NCBI GenBank assembly: GCA_024644595.1
Contig: JAHEHL010000002.1
Location: forward strand, 165,774 to 229,773
Reading direction: 5' to 3'
DNA length: 64,000 nt
Source of the DNA: Porticoccaceae bacterium
GTDB taxonomy: Bacteria > Pseudomonadota > Gammaproteobacteria > Pseudomonadales > Porticoccaceae
The translations under genes were made by a program, and so were the position numbers. Position 1 is the first letter of the stretch, and each line of letters begins with the position of its first letter. Below the pieces are notes generated by a model. The model made no database searches. It was not told the DNA's origin and saw only the letters and a list, made by a program, of their open reading frames with translations. Positions 26,938 through 35,881 of the stretch are shown one piece after another.

Positions 26938-28200
26938 ATGCGTGCTCGCAAAGTCGAATTGATAAAGCAAAAAGCCGAGTACCAGCTGACGGTTGATGGC
27001 AGCCCGTTTTACATAAAAGGTGCTGGACTCGAACTGGGCAGTATTCAAAGTCTTGCCGACTATGGCGGCAATGCCTTTCGCACCTGGCGCGTCGACAACG
27101 GTGAAAAATCAGGGCGCGAAATTCTCGATGACGCACAACACCATGGCTTGATGGTCTGTATGGGTCTGGATGTAGCACGTGAGCGACACGGGTTTGATTA
27201 CAGCGACAAAAAGGCTGTTGCTGCTCAGCTAGCAACCATTCGCAAGGACATACTGGCACTCAAAGATCATCCAGCATTGCTGATGTGGGGTATCGGCAAC
27301 GAACTCAACTTGCACCATAAAAACCCAAAGGTCTGGGATGCGGTAAATGACATATCGAAAATGATTCATCGCATTGATCCCAATCACCCTACAACAACTA
27401 TGCTGGCAGGTGCAGAACCTGCCGTGATTAAACTCGTTTCAAAACGCTGCCCGGATCTTGATCTACTCTCGCTTCAGCTCTACGGCGATATCAGCCATTT
27501 ACCGCGCTACCTGACCAAGAGCGGCTATCTTGGGGCTTATATCATCTCGGAGTGGGGTGTTACCGGCCACTGGGAATCACCCTGCACGGGCTGGGATAGA
27601 CCATTTGAAGCCACCAGTTCCGAGAAGGCAAAGCATTATCAGCAGCGTTATGTGGATTATATTCTCAGCGATAAATCACACTGTATTGGCTCATTTGTGT
27701 TTTTGTGGGGACAAAAACAGGAGCGCACTCCGACCTGGTATGGAATGTTCCTCGAAAACGGCGAGCACACAGAGTCAGCACAGGTGATGCAGCAGCTATG
27801 GACAGACCAACGGCCCCCGCACCCGGTTGCCAGGCTGATCGACTTTAGCATCAACAACCTCAGCTCAGGGGACTCTATACGTCTGCAATCAAACGCATTC
27901 TGCAGTGCCACAGTCAAGGTAAACCATAGTGATCCCGTGTCGCTGCAATATCGCTGGGAATTACTCAAAGAAGTTGAGCGCCAAAAACAGAGTGATGGTG
28001 GCGACTTTGAGCCGCGCCCCGAGACTGTCTGGCAGCAGATAACACAGGGCACTCGCCATCCGAATGGAGCTGAATCCTTGAAATTCAAAGCTCCGGCAAA
28101 CGGAGAATATCGCCTGTTTATTTATGTCGATGATCGACATGGTGGAACAGCCACCGCAAATTTACCCTTGTTGGTCGAATCTCTACCGATTTGTGATTGA
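26938..28200 (+). CDS. Clan GH-A (GH2-like TIM barrel) glycoside hydrolase, cytoplasmic
   Basis: The ATG at 26938 has AGGA upstream. The protein has 420 residues and no signal peptide. The barrel (about 1-290) begins GSPFYIKGAGLELGS and has the acid/base Glu in WGIGNELNL (about 120) and a nucleophile Glu in YIISEWGVTGHWE (about 205), the NE...E arrangement of clan GH-A. The C-terminal 100 residues form a beta-sandwich (VARLIDFSINN...YRLFIYVDDRHGG). Homologues are annotated as GH2 TIM-barrel proteins. In this locus it probably acts on beta-glucan oligosaccharides or their branches in the cytoplasm. The exact family and bond are unknown. Confidence 0.7.
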   Translation: MRARKVELIKQKAEYQLTVDGSPFYIKGAGLELGSIQSLADYGGNAFRTWRVDNGEKSGREILDDAQHHGLMVCMGLDVARERHGFDYSDKKAVAAQLATIRKDILALKDHPALLMWGIGNELNLHHKNPKVWDAVNDISKMIHRIDPNHPTTTMLAGAEPAVIKLVSKRCPDLDLLSLQLYGDISHLPRYLTKSGYLGAYIISEWGVTGHWESPCTGWDRPFEATSSEKAKHYQQRYVDYILSDKSHCIGSFVFLWGQKQERTPTWYGMFLENGEHTESAQVMQQLWTDQRPPHPVARLIDFSINNLSSGDSIRLQSNAFCSATVKVNHSDPVSLQYRWELLKEVERQKQSDGGDFEPRPETVWQQITQGTRHPNGAESLKFKAPANGEYRLFIYVDDRHGGTATANLPLLVESLPICD

Positions 28201-28281
28201 GGCTAATTTATACTCGCGCGAAATATAAAGTCGAAAAAATCGTGGCAAGCATTGCTGGCTGGCCGTGAGGGAATAAAAATA

Positions 28282-29736
28282 ATGACCAACCACTCAAGCG
28301 CCAAAGACCGTATACCTCTAGACCAAAAAATCGCCTTCGGCATCGGCATGCTGGCCAATCAAATGTTCCCCGCTGCACTGGGAATTTTTATGGTGCTGCT
28401 GGTAGAAAGCCTCGGCATGAGCCCGCTGCTCTGGTCGTTGATCTTCTTTATCCCAAAACTGATCGATGCCATCACTGATCCACTGATGGGTTATATTTCT
28501 GATCATACGGTGTCACGCTGGGGCAAGCGCCGCCCCTATGTATTTATCGGCGCACTGATTTCAGGTTTTTCATTTGTCATGATGTGGCAACTGTCTGCAG
28601 ATAATTCAGAAATGTATAATTTTTATTACTTTCTGAGCTGGTGCTGCATTTTTTGGGTCGGCATGACCATCTTTAGCGTTCCCTATGTTGCGATGGGCTA
28701 TGAGATGAGCTCAGATTTCCACGAGCGCACACGATTGATGGCGGTGGCACAGTGGATTGGTCAGTGGGCTTGGATTATCGCGCCGTGGTTCTGGATTATT
28801 CTCTACGATCCAAGCTGGTTTGCATCAGCAACTGAAGGCGCGCGAACACTCTCACTGTGGGTTGGCGGTGCCTGCATGATGCTGGCACTGGTGCCGGCGA
28901 TCTTCTGCACGTTTACCAATACTGAAGACCAGCCCGTCCAAGACAGCAAAAACTTTTCTGAAACCATGGCTGATTTTATCAGCGGCATCGGCATTACGCT
29001 GCGCAACAAACCGTTTCAGAAAATCTGTATTGCAACGTTCTTTATCTTTAATGCCTTCCAGACCGTCGCTGCATTTTCCTGGTTTATTATTGTCTATTAC
29101 ATGAACGAGGGTGACACTGCTCAGGCCGGCATGTGGCCGACGCTGTTTGGTTCTGTCGGTGCACTGTTCACCTGTTTTCTGGTTATTCCAATCGTTAACT
29201 GGCTTGCGCAAACCTACGGCAAGCGCTTCACTTTTCTGTTTTCTCAGAGCGTGTCTCTGGTTGGTTATATTTTATTCTGGTGGGGCTTCTCGCCGGAAAA
29301 ACCCTGGATGATGTTTATTCCGCTGCCATTGTTCGCTTTCGGGATCGGCGGTCTGTTTACCATTATGATGTCGATGACTGCTGATATTTGTGATCTCGAT
29401 GAGCTGCAAACTGGTGAGCGCAGAGAGGGCACATTTGGCGCGATCTACTGGTGGATGGTTAAGTTCGGCGCCGCTATCGCTGGCGCAGGGTCAGGCCTTA
29501 TTTTAAGTCTTATTGGCTTTGACCAGAATGCTGCAGTGCAGAGTGATGAGACCCTGGCTCTGTTGCGCCTGAGCTATATCTTAATACCCACTGTGGGTAC
29601 GTCGATCGCGATCTATGTGATGCGCGACTATGATCTGGATGAGCAGCGAGCCAATGATATTCGCGCTCAGCTGCAAGAAAAACAGGCGCAGAAGGTGCCC
29701 ATGACTAACGCTACGCTATCGCCGGCGCAGCTCTAA
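28282..29736 (+). CDS. GPH/MFS-type sugar:cation symporter
   Basis: The ATG at 28282 is preceded by GAGGGA and fits the family better than a TTG 30 bp upstream. The 484-residue protein has about 12 membrane segments and the GPH signature near its N-terminus: PKLIDAITDPLMGYISDHTVSRWGKRRP with the conserved D..D.PL...SDxT.SRWGRRRP pattern. A central loop before TM7 and the ADICDLDELQTGERREG segment are also typical. The family imports glycosides with Na+ or H+. Flanked by GH17, clan GH-A and phosphorylase genes, it most likely brings beta-1,3-gluco-oligosaccharides across the inner membrane. A strong bidirectional terminator follows. Confidence 0.9.
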   Translation: MTNHSSAKDRIPLDQKIAFGIGMLANQMFPAALGIFMVLLVESLGMSPLLWSLIFFIPKLIDAITDPLMGYISDHTVSRWGKRRPYVFIGALISGFSFVMMWQLSADNSEMYNFYYFLSWCCIFWVGMTIFSVPYVAMGYEMSSDFHERTRLMAVAQWIGQWAWIIAPWFWIILYDPSWFASATEGARTLSLWVGGACMMLALVPAIFCTFTNTEDQPVQDSKNFSETMADFISGIGITLRNKPFQKICIATFFIFNAFQTVAAFSWFIIVYYMNEGDTAQAGMWPTLFGSVGALFTCFLVIPIVNWLAQTYGKRFTFLFSQSVSLVGYILFWWGFSPEKPWMMFIPLPLFAFGIGGLFTIMMSMTADICDLDELQTGERREGTFGAIYWWMVKFGAAIAGAGSGLILSLIGFDQNAAVQSDETLALLRLSYILIPTVGTSIAIYVMRDYDLDEQRANDIRAQLQEKQAQKVPMTNATLSPAQL

Positions 29737-29751
29737 AGACAAAGAGAAGAT

Positions 29752-29784
29752 ATAAAAAAACCGCCTCTTCAGGCGGTTTTTTTT
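29752..29784. terminator. Bidirectional intrinsic terminator
   Basis: CCGCCT (29761-29766) and AGGCGG (29771-29776) pair around CTTC, with an A-run before and eight T after. The convergent transporter and phosphorylase genes can both end here. Confidence 0.9.
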
Positions 29785-29839
29785 GCAACTAACTGTTCAG
29801 CCTAAGTGCACTGTACAGCCTTGGCAATCAATCAAACTG

Positions 29840-32800
29840 TCACTCCAAACCAGGCGGCAACGCGACATTAATCTGCGTAACCAGACCCTTCTTGTTAAAG
29901 ATGTCCATCGAAGTCTGAGCATCAATGCTGTTGCCATCAATGGTCTGCTGGGTGCCATCACTGTGCGTTATCACTATTGATGTCTTGTCTGAGAGACTGT
30001 AGACAACCGGCACCTGGCAGTATGTAAAGCCAATTTGCCCAGCTTGCAGAGCCAGGGTCTGCTTTTTACCACACGTATCGAAATAACTCAGCGAATCCGC
30101 TTGCTGCAAAAACTCTGACCTTCTAAGCATAAACGGCTTGAAGCTGATGCAGCCATCTGTCACCAGAATACCCAATTCGAACAGTCGCGTAACGATCTCT
30201 TCCTTCACCTGCCCTGTCATACCAGGCTGTTTCGCACCGGCAAAGCCCGGTGTGTGTGAATACGGATCGGTGGGGAACGCACCGTAATCTTCTGGCGTTT
30301 TGTTGAAACCAATTCCGGCACGAATCTCAAAATAACAGTCGATCAGTCGTCCCAACACCACCGCATCAGCACCCTGCTCTGACGCCCATTGAATATTTTC
30401 CAATGCAGCCAGGAGAAGCTTGGAAACCATATGCCAGTAGATCGAACCGAGCCCTTCATAGGCATACATACCGCCAGAGCGACCAGTAAACTGATGGTGG
30501 TTAAAAACAGATTCAAAAATCTGCTCAATCAGCGACTCTTCTTTTTCAACCAGATCGTGGTAGCCCTGTTGCTTTAGTTTTTGCAGCGCTGCTTTTGCGC
30601 TGACAACGTTATTAAAACCGCCATTAAAGTGGCAACCACCCTGCGCGTTCTGCTCGACAAGCGATGTATCACCGTCGGCAATCAGTCTCTGTAATAGCGC
30701 CGAGCGCTCAATCTCTGCACTCGGGATAATATTTTTATCGACAAAGCGACTGAGCTCTCTGTCTGGATAAAGTAGATAGGAATGCTGGCGCGCGGTGTAT
30801 AACGCAGATTGCCGTAACGCCTCGAGCACCTTCAGTGCTTCTTCAGGGCTCAAATAACCAGAACTCAGCACTGCAACCTGACCCTCGAGCATTTCGCTGA
30901 GGTAATTAACGGCAACGCCCTCTTCGCTGGCGGTCATCAGGTTATACGCGTGATAGAGACCATCTGCACGTCGATTGGCGCGAATACTGTGATCAATAAA
31001 CTCGATCGACAGCTCACAAAACCCGATCAGGTCGGCTGTTTTTACTGAACGGCGAATGCCCGAAAACGCACTTTGATAAATGCTGTTACGATATTCGCTG
31101 CCCGCCTCACCGAGACGATCAAGAATCTGCTTGCGATCGCCATCGCTGATTTTCCCCGCCAGCAGGTGGCGATTATCGAGCAACGTGCGCTGGATACTCT
31201 GCAACAGCTGAACAAGCTCTACCGAGACTTCTACGTGTTCAAATTCGGCGGCGGAAAATAGCTCAAGTAAATATTGCTGATAGCGTCGAGTGTAATACAA
31301 CGTCACCATCGACACCCCGTAACCCACCAAGGCGTTGTTGGCATCGTTCCATTCAGGACGCTGAGTGTTCATCCAAATGCCCGCTTCGGGAACAAAGTTG
31401 GATAATTTGGCGAGCACTGCAGCAAGCAGCTTTTCAGTTAAGTTGACCCTGTATACCGAATCTGTAGCATCCCAAATCAAACGGCCATCGGCACCCACAT
31501 CGGCCACACGCTGAGTGATGACCGCCTCTGCCGCATCATCGAAAACAATGGTGTCATGAGGATTGTGAAGCAACGCTTGATAGTTTTTGATGCGGTAGGG
31601 CACGTTTGCGTAGCAGAACAGATCACGAGTCAGGAAGTCCTGTAATGTGCCAGGGTGATAATGCCCAGACATCTCCAAAAACTTGAGCAGGTAGACGATC
31701 TGATGATCGCCCCAGTAGCCGATATTCGACCAGGGGTCATGGGGCTCGGGCTTTTCCCAGTCGATGCCGTCTCGAGTAATACGATAGGGGTTATAGCCAT
31801 CGGCGGTCGAAGCATTGACAAATTTACAGATCATGCTTTCGACAAAGTTAGGGATCGACAGGCTCAACGCTTCCCAGTTCTGGAAAATATCGCGCCAATT
31901 CCCCTCATAATTGAGCAGCTGCGAGCCGTCTTCTTTTTTCACCCGAATTGCGAACTTGTTCCATGGCCGCGAGGGATCACCGTGGCGGCGACTGAACGAC
32001 AGGGGGAGATATTCAAGGCACAAACGCAACAGATCTTGGTTAGCGGTTTTATCTGCAGCCTCGATCAAATCGCTGTAGTGGAAACTCTCTTCCAACCCAT
32101 CGAAAAAAGCAGCGGATAGTTTTAATTGTTTGCGATTAAAGCCATGCACAAAATCGATCAAGTCAGATTTGGCAACCTGATAATTGTCGACAAACAGGCC
32201 TCCACGCATCACATTGAATAGCACGTTGGCGAAATGATGGTTGGCACTGAGTCGGTCTTCCGTCACCTGCAAGCCATCCGAGGTCCCGACAATGCGGGCA
32301 AGATTCTCTGACCCGAGTGCAATATCCGCTTCAATATCGGCGTCAATATTCGCACCGGACTGGATATAGGCCATCAAGTCGCGAACTGCTGCGGGACCCT
32401 GATTAACATCCGCAACAATATGCCAGCGCTGAGTCTCCTCTGGCGCCAAAACAATACTGGCATTGACAAAATAGGCGCCGCGACGCGCTCGGATGTCAAT
32501 TTCTTGCTCCAGTTCTGCACCGCGACGAAAGTCATCTAACTGAACCGATGAGATAAGTCTTTTCGCGGCCGACAGGCCGACTGACCAAGCGACTGTTGTC
32601 GACAGCGCTTCGCTGGGTTCGGCGCGATCCACCAAAATCGAGCTCATGCTGTAGAGGCCAACACCCGACTCTGGCTGCAACTCATTCTTCTTGTAGGCGT
32701 CGACCAGGCAGCTAAGCGCATTTTGGACATCTGACTCGACACCGTAGGGGATCAGATTTTCGATTCCATCGAGAATATCGATTTGCACATCGCCATGACC

Positions 32801-33304
32801 GTGATTGACTAATGTGGCAGTCTTAACAAAACCAAAACGATCGGACGTGCGCCAGGCATAGCGGTAACTGAGATTGAGATCGTGATTGATCTCCTCAAAA
32901 ATCAGCTTATCACCATAGACGTTTTTGTACAGATTGCGACTGATGTTGTAGACACCCGGGTACTGTTCAGAGAGCGGCTCCCACAATGAGGTCTGTTCGC
33001 CGTCACTGACAAGCGCAACAGTTCGACTGCCGGTATAGGGCGACGCATCATTGATCTTGTCATCTGTGTAATAGGGGAAAAGTGCACTTTGGGCATCGAC
33101 GCGGCCCGCTGTCAGGCCCCCGCGTGAGGAGATAAACATCCAGTGATTGGAATCACTGACCACAGAGATAAAAAAGCCTTTCAGCTGATCATAGTTGGCA
33201 ATTTGATAAAACGTCTCGCCCTCTATACTGACGTACTGGCCACTAATATTGGACTGTTTTGGCTGCAGTAACTGAGTGCCCAGATGGATCCGTTTGTTGC
33301 TCAT
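29840..33304 (-). CDS. GH149/GH94-like beta-1,3-oligoglucan phosphorylase
   Basis: This is a 1154-residue protein without signal peptide. The N-terminal half (about 1-340) is beta-rich (FFISVVSDSNHWMFISSRGGLTAGR, ALFPYYTDDKI). An (alpha/alpha)6-type catalytic region follows, including PWSNIGYWGDHQIVYLLKFLE (about 515), RPEWNDANNALVGYGVSMVTLYYTRR (about 650) and a C-terminal NKTPEDYGAFPTDPYSHTP segment. GEGDA-type phosphate-site residues are not obvious. Size and layout match clan GH-Q, and in this context best fit GH149, which cuts beta-1,3-gluco-oligosaccharides with phosphate to give alpha-glucose-1-phosphate. GH161 is the main alternative. Confidence 0.7.
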   Translation of the reverse strand: MSNKRIHLGTQLLQPKQSNISGQYVSIEGETFYQIANYDQLKGFFISVVSDSNHWMFISSRGGLTAGRVDAQSALFPYYTDDKINDASPYTGSRTVALVSDGEQTSLWEPLSEQYPGVYNISRNLYKNVYGDKLIFEEINHDLNLSYRYAWRTSDRFGFVKTATLVNHGHGDVQIDILDGIENLIPYGVESDVQNALSCLVDAYKKNELQPESGVGLYSMSSILVDRAEPSEALSTTVAWSVGLSAAKRLISSVQLDDFRRGAELEQEIDIRARRGAYFVNASIVLAPEETQRWHIVADVNQGPAAVRDLMAYIQSGANIDADIEADIALGSENLARIVGTSDGLQVTEDRLSANHHFANVLFNVMRGGLFVDNYQVAKSDLIDFVHGFNRKQLKLSAAFFDGLEESFHYSDLIEAADKTANQDLLRLCLEYLPLSFSRRHGDPSRPWNKFAIRVKKEDGSQLLNYEGNWRDIFQNWEALSLSIPNFVESMICKFVNASTADGYNPYRITRDGIDWEKPEPHDPWSNIGYWGDHQIVYLLKFLEMSGHYHPGTLQDFLTRDLFCYANVPYRIKNYQALLHNPHDTIVFDDAAEAVITQRVADVGADGRLIWDATDSVYRVNLTEKLLAAVLAKLSNFVPEAGIWMNTQRPEWNDANNALVGYGVSMVTLYYTRRYQQYLLELFSAAEFEHVEVSVELVQLLQSIQRTLLDNRHLLAGKISDGDRKQILDRLGEAGSEYRNSIYQSAFSGIRRSVKTADLIGFCELSIEFIDHSIRANRRADGLYHAYNLMTASEEGVAVNYLSEMLEGQVAVLSSGYLSPEEALKVLEALRQSALYTARQHSYLLYPDRELSRFVDKNIIPSAEIERSALLQRLIADGDTSLVEQNAQGGCHFNGGFNNVVSAKAALQKLKQQGYHDLVEKEESLIEQIFESVFNHHQFTGRSGGMYAYEGLGSIYWHMVSKLLLAALENIQWASEQGADAVVLGRLIDCYFEIRAGIGFNKTPEDYGAFPTDPYSHTPGFAGAKQPGMTGQVKEEIVTRLFELGILVTDGCISFKPFMLRRSEFLQQADSLSYFDTCGKKQTLALQAGQIGFTYCQVPVVYSLSDKTSIVITHSDGTQQTIDGNSIDAQTSMDIFNKKGLVTQINVALPPGLE

Positions 33305-33688
33305 ATTTCCCCTGACTACATCTTTATTATTGTCACTGGAGAGTCTCTCCAGCTTGAGTTTAGATTTCAGTTTTAACTAATCGATACCATTCAACCAGCG
33401 ATTTCCCGCCATCGCATAATTTATGGCCCAATCACTTTTCAAGCCAACGCATGCTACGGTCAGCCTGTTTTTTTCGCAACAACATCAACTCGGGAATGAG
33501 ATAACGTGCGGCTTCCGTGGGTTATATGGGATCAGAGTGCGTTGTATGTTTACAAATGCTCCGGTAGCATTTTGGTCCTAAGAAGATGGCTGGAAGTGGG
33601 CGTTTAATGGGCACGGAAGTCCACACTCAACAGTCCACTATGTAACGTACTGTCAAAATAACTTAACTACACAGAGATTCTAGCGCCA
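33305..33688. other. Divergent intergenic region with a 17-bp palindrome
   Basis: This 384-bp gap separates the phosphorylase gene (left) from the GH17 pair (right). CTGGAGA-GTC-TCTCCAG at 33336-33352, 32 bp before the phosphorylase start, is a near-perfect palindrome and a plausible operator or leader hairpin. I see no convincing small gene or promoter pair in the rest. Confidence 0.5.
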
Positions 33689-34588
33689 ATGTCAAAAAGA
33701 GACGATAAGGTCATGTCCCTGTCCGGGATAGAGACCGCAACCCTTTCAACGCAACAATTAACTGACTATTTTGATGCCTACATGGAAAAAGGCATGCACG
33801 GCATTGGCTTTAGCGCCTATGAGGAAGGTCAGGAGCCAGGCGATGAGCTGAGCCGCGAACAGATTGAGCGCAGAATGGCGATACTTAAACCCAGTGTAAA
33901 ATGGGTTCGTTCGTTCTCCTGCCTGCAGGGCAATGATTTAATCCCAGTTGTCGCCAAAGAAATGGGGCTCAAAACACTGGTTGGCGCCTGGCTGAGCGAT
34001 GATCTGGAAAAAAATGCGCTGGAAATTGAAAATCTCATTCGATTGGCACAGCAGGGTTATGTCGATATCGCCGCTGTTGGCAATGAAGTCATGTATCGCA
34101 AAGACCTCTCCGAAGAACAGCTGCTGGGCTATATCGCCCAGGTTAAAGAAGCCCTGCCATCAATACCAGTGGGCTATGTCGATGCCTATTATGAGTTTGA
34201 GGATCGTCCAGCCATCACCGAGATCTGCGATGTTATTCTGGCCAACTGTTATCCATTCTGGGAAGGCTGTGCAATCGAATACTCACTGCTCTATATGAAA
34301 GACATGTTTCGCCGAGCGACCAGCGCCGCAGCAGGTAAAAAAGTCATCATCACCGAGACCGGTTGGCCGAGCCAGGGAGAAGCTTTCCACGGCGCACAAC
34401 CCTCTCATGAGAATGCCATGCGCTATTTTGTAAACACTCAACAATGGGGTCACCAAGACAATATCGACATTTTCTATTTCTCATCTTTTGACGAGTCCTG
34501 GAAAGTCGGCGCGGAAGGTGACGTTGGAGCCTTCTGGGGAATCTGGGATAAAGACGAGCAAGCCAAATTTTCGGTGGTAGCATCATGA
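33689..34588 (+). CDS. Cytoplasmic GH17-like beta-1,3-glucan hydrolase (first of a pair)
   Basis: The 299-residue protein has no signal peptide. The GH17 barrel includes HGIGFSAYEEGQEPG, VKWVRSFSCLQGND, the acid/base Glu in VDIAAVGNEVMYR (about 131), and the nucleophile Glu in KKVIITETGWPS (about 225). FYFSSFDESWK is the typical beta-8 segment. The start at 33689 has only weak ribosome-site support, and an ATG at 33713 is an alternative. The stop overlaps the next start by 4 bp, so the two GH17 enzymes are translationally coupled. They are divergent subfamilies rather than a recent duplication. The likely role is intracellular cleavage of laminarin oligosaccharides. Confidence 0.82.
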   Translation: MSKRDDKVMSLSGIETATLSTQQLTDYFDAYMEKGMHGIGFSAYEEGQEPGDELSREQIERRMAILKPSVKWVRSFSCLQGNDLIPVVAKEMGLKTLVGAWLSDDLEKNALEIENLIRLAQQGYVDIAAVGNEVMYRKDLSEEQLLGYIAQVKEALPSIPVGYVDAYYEFEDRPAITEICDVILANCYPFWEGCAIEYSLLYMKDMFRRATSAAAGKKVIITETGWPSQGEAFHGAQPSHENAMRYFVNTQQWGHQDNIDIFYFSSFDESWKVGAEGDVGAFWGIWDKDEQAKFSVVAS

Positions 34589-35496
34589 GCCAGAGACCCC
34601 TTCCCTACCGCAAGGCAATTTGCTATTCCGGCTATCGCGATGGCCAAAGTCCTGAGTCGGGGAAAATTCCATCCAGTACAGAAGTCGAGCAGGACCTTGC
34701 GCTACTCGAAGGTGAGTGGCAGTCTCTGCGCCTCTACGCCAGCGATGCCCATTCCAAAACCGTGCTGGATGTTATCCGCGATAAGGCCCTGCCCTTTGAT
34801 GTCATGCTCGGCGCTTACATCACCGCCGAGGTAGACAATCCAAATTGCCCCTGGGGTGGCGAATACTCGCCCGAACAACTGCTGGCAAACCGAGAGCACA
34901 ACCGAGATGAACTGCGCAATCTGATAGAGCTGGCCAACCACTACAGTTCGATTGTCAGCTCGGTTTCGATCGGCAATGAAGCCGCTGTTAGCTGGACCGA
35001 CCATCTGGTTCCCACGGCCAGCCTGATCAGATATGCCAGACTAATCAAAGAGAGCGTTTCACAGCCCGTAACATTTTGTGAAAACTATGTGCCATGGCTC
35101 GATAAACTCGCACCTCTGGTCGACGAGCTTGATGTGATCGCCATTCACACCTACCCGGTCTGGGAGTACAAATCGATTGCCGAAGGACTGGCTTATACCA
35201 TCGCGAATTATCAGTCCGTCGCGCAAGCCTATCCAGACAAACAGGTTATTATCACTGAAGCCGGGTGGGCAACCGCCACCAATGGCCTCGGCATTGAACC
35301 GCAACACGTCAATCAGGAATTTCAAAGGCGATATTACAAAGAACTAATGGAATGGGCCGAGCGCGAGCAGGTACTGGTCTATTTTTTCGAGGCTTTTGAC
35401 GAAAACTGGAAGGGCTCAGATGATCCCCTCGAACCAGAAAAACATTGGGGTCTGTACCGAGCGGACAGAACGCCAAAACTGGCTCTGCAAGCTTAA
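34585..35496 (+). CDS. Cytoplasmic GH17-like beta-1,3-glucan hydrolase (second of a pair)
   Basis: The 303-residue protein overlaps its partner by ATGA. It lacks a signal peptide and is closer in sequence to the GH17 lipoprotein at 24867 than to its neighbour (shared Y.GYR.G, DVMLGAYI, FYFEAFDE-like segments). The acid/base Glu lies in SVSIGNEAAVSW (about 131) and the nucleophile in VIITEAGWATATNG (about 220). It would act with the first GH17 and the phosphorylase on imported beta-1,3-glucan fragments. A transglycosylating role is possible, as GH17 includes such enzymes. Confidence 0.82.
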   Translation: MSQRPLPYRKAICYSGYRDGQSPESGKIPSSTEVEQDLALLEGEWQSLRLYASDAHSKTVLDVIRDKALPFDVMLGAYITAEVDNPNCPWGGEYSPEQLLANREHNRDELRNLIELANHYSSIVSSVSIGNEAAVSWTDHLVPTASLIRYARLIKESVSQPVTFCENYVPWLDKLAPLVDELDVIAIHTYPVWEYKSIAEGLAYTIANYQSVAQAYPDKQVIITEAGWATATNGLGIEPQHVNQEFQRRYYKELMEWAEREQVLVYFFEAFDENWKGSDDPLEPEKHWGLYRADRTPKLALQA

Positions 35497-35563
35497 TCCT
35501 GTGGTTTTGATGTAATATCCGCGTCAGCAAAAAAATAACCGAAACAGAGCGGGGACTAAACCA

Positions 35564-35878
35564 TTGTTCCACTTACTATTGCACTTTTTAGTACCCGCGC
35601 TAGTGGTTCGGCTGTTTTTTCGCCGCCAATGGCGCTTTGCCTACAGCGTTCTAATGGCCACAATGCTGGTCGATATCGATCATCTGTTGGCCAATCCCAT
35701 CTACGACCCCAATCGATGCAGCATAGGCTTTCATCCGCTGCACCAACTCGGCTTTGTTGTGCTGTATTTTGCGCTGTGCTTTTTCCCCAAAACCCGACTG
35801 GTCGGAATCGGTTTAACCATTCATATGGCCCTGGATTCAGTTGACTGTCAGTTGACCAATGGGGTTTGGCTGCAGTAA
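35564..35878 (+). CDS. DUF6122-type small membrane protein
   Basis: This frame is 104 residues from a TTG at 35564 with GCGGGG upstream. It has four hydrophobic segments and a conserved pattern of possible metal ligands: the D-x-D-H motif in MLVDIDHLLANPIYDPNRC, then FHPLHQ, then IHMALDSVDC. This matches DUF6122, an uncharacterised inner-membrane family related in pattern to YdjM/LexA-controlled metal-dependent hydrolases. It sits 67 bp after the GH17 pair but is not obviously part of glucan metabolism. Confidence 0.7.
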   Translation: MFHLLLHFLVPALVVRLFFRRQWRFAYSVLMATMLVDIDHLLANPIYDPNRCSIGFHPLHQLGFVVLYFALCFFPKTRLVGIGLTIHMALDSVDCQLTNGVWLQ

Positions 35879-35881
35879 TAA

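Noticed and set aside
31655-32119. 154-codon plus-strand frame inside the phosphorylase gene
   Set aside because: It is fully antisense to a well-supported 1154-residue gene, with no domain or start signal.
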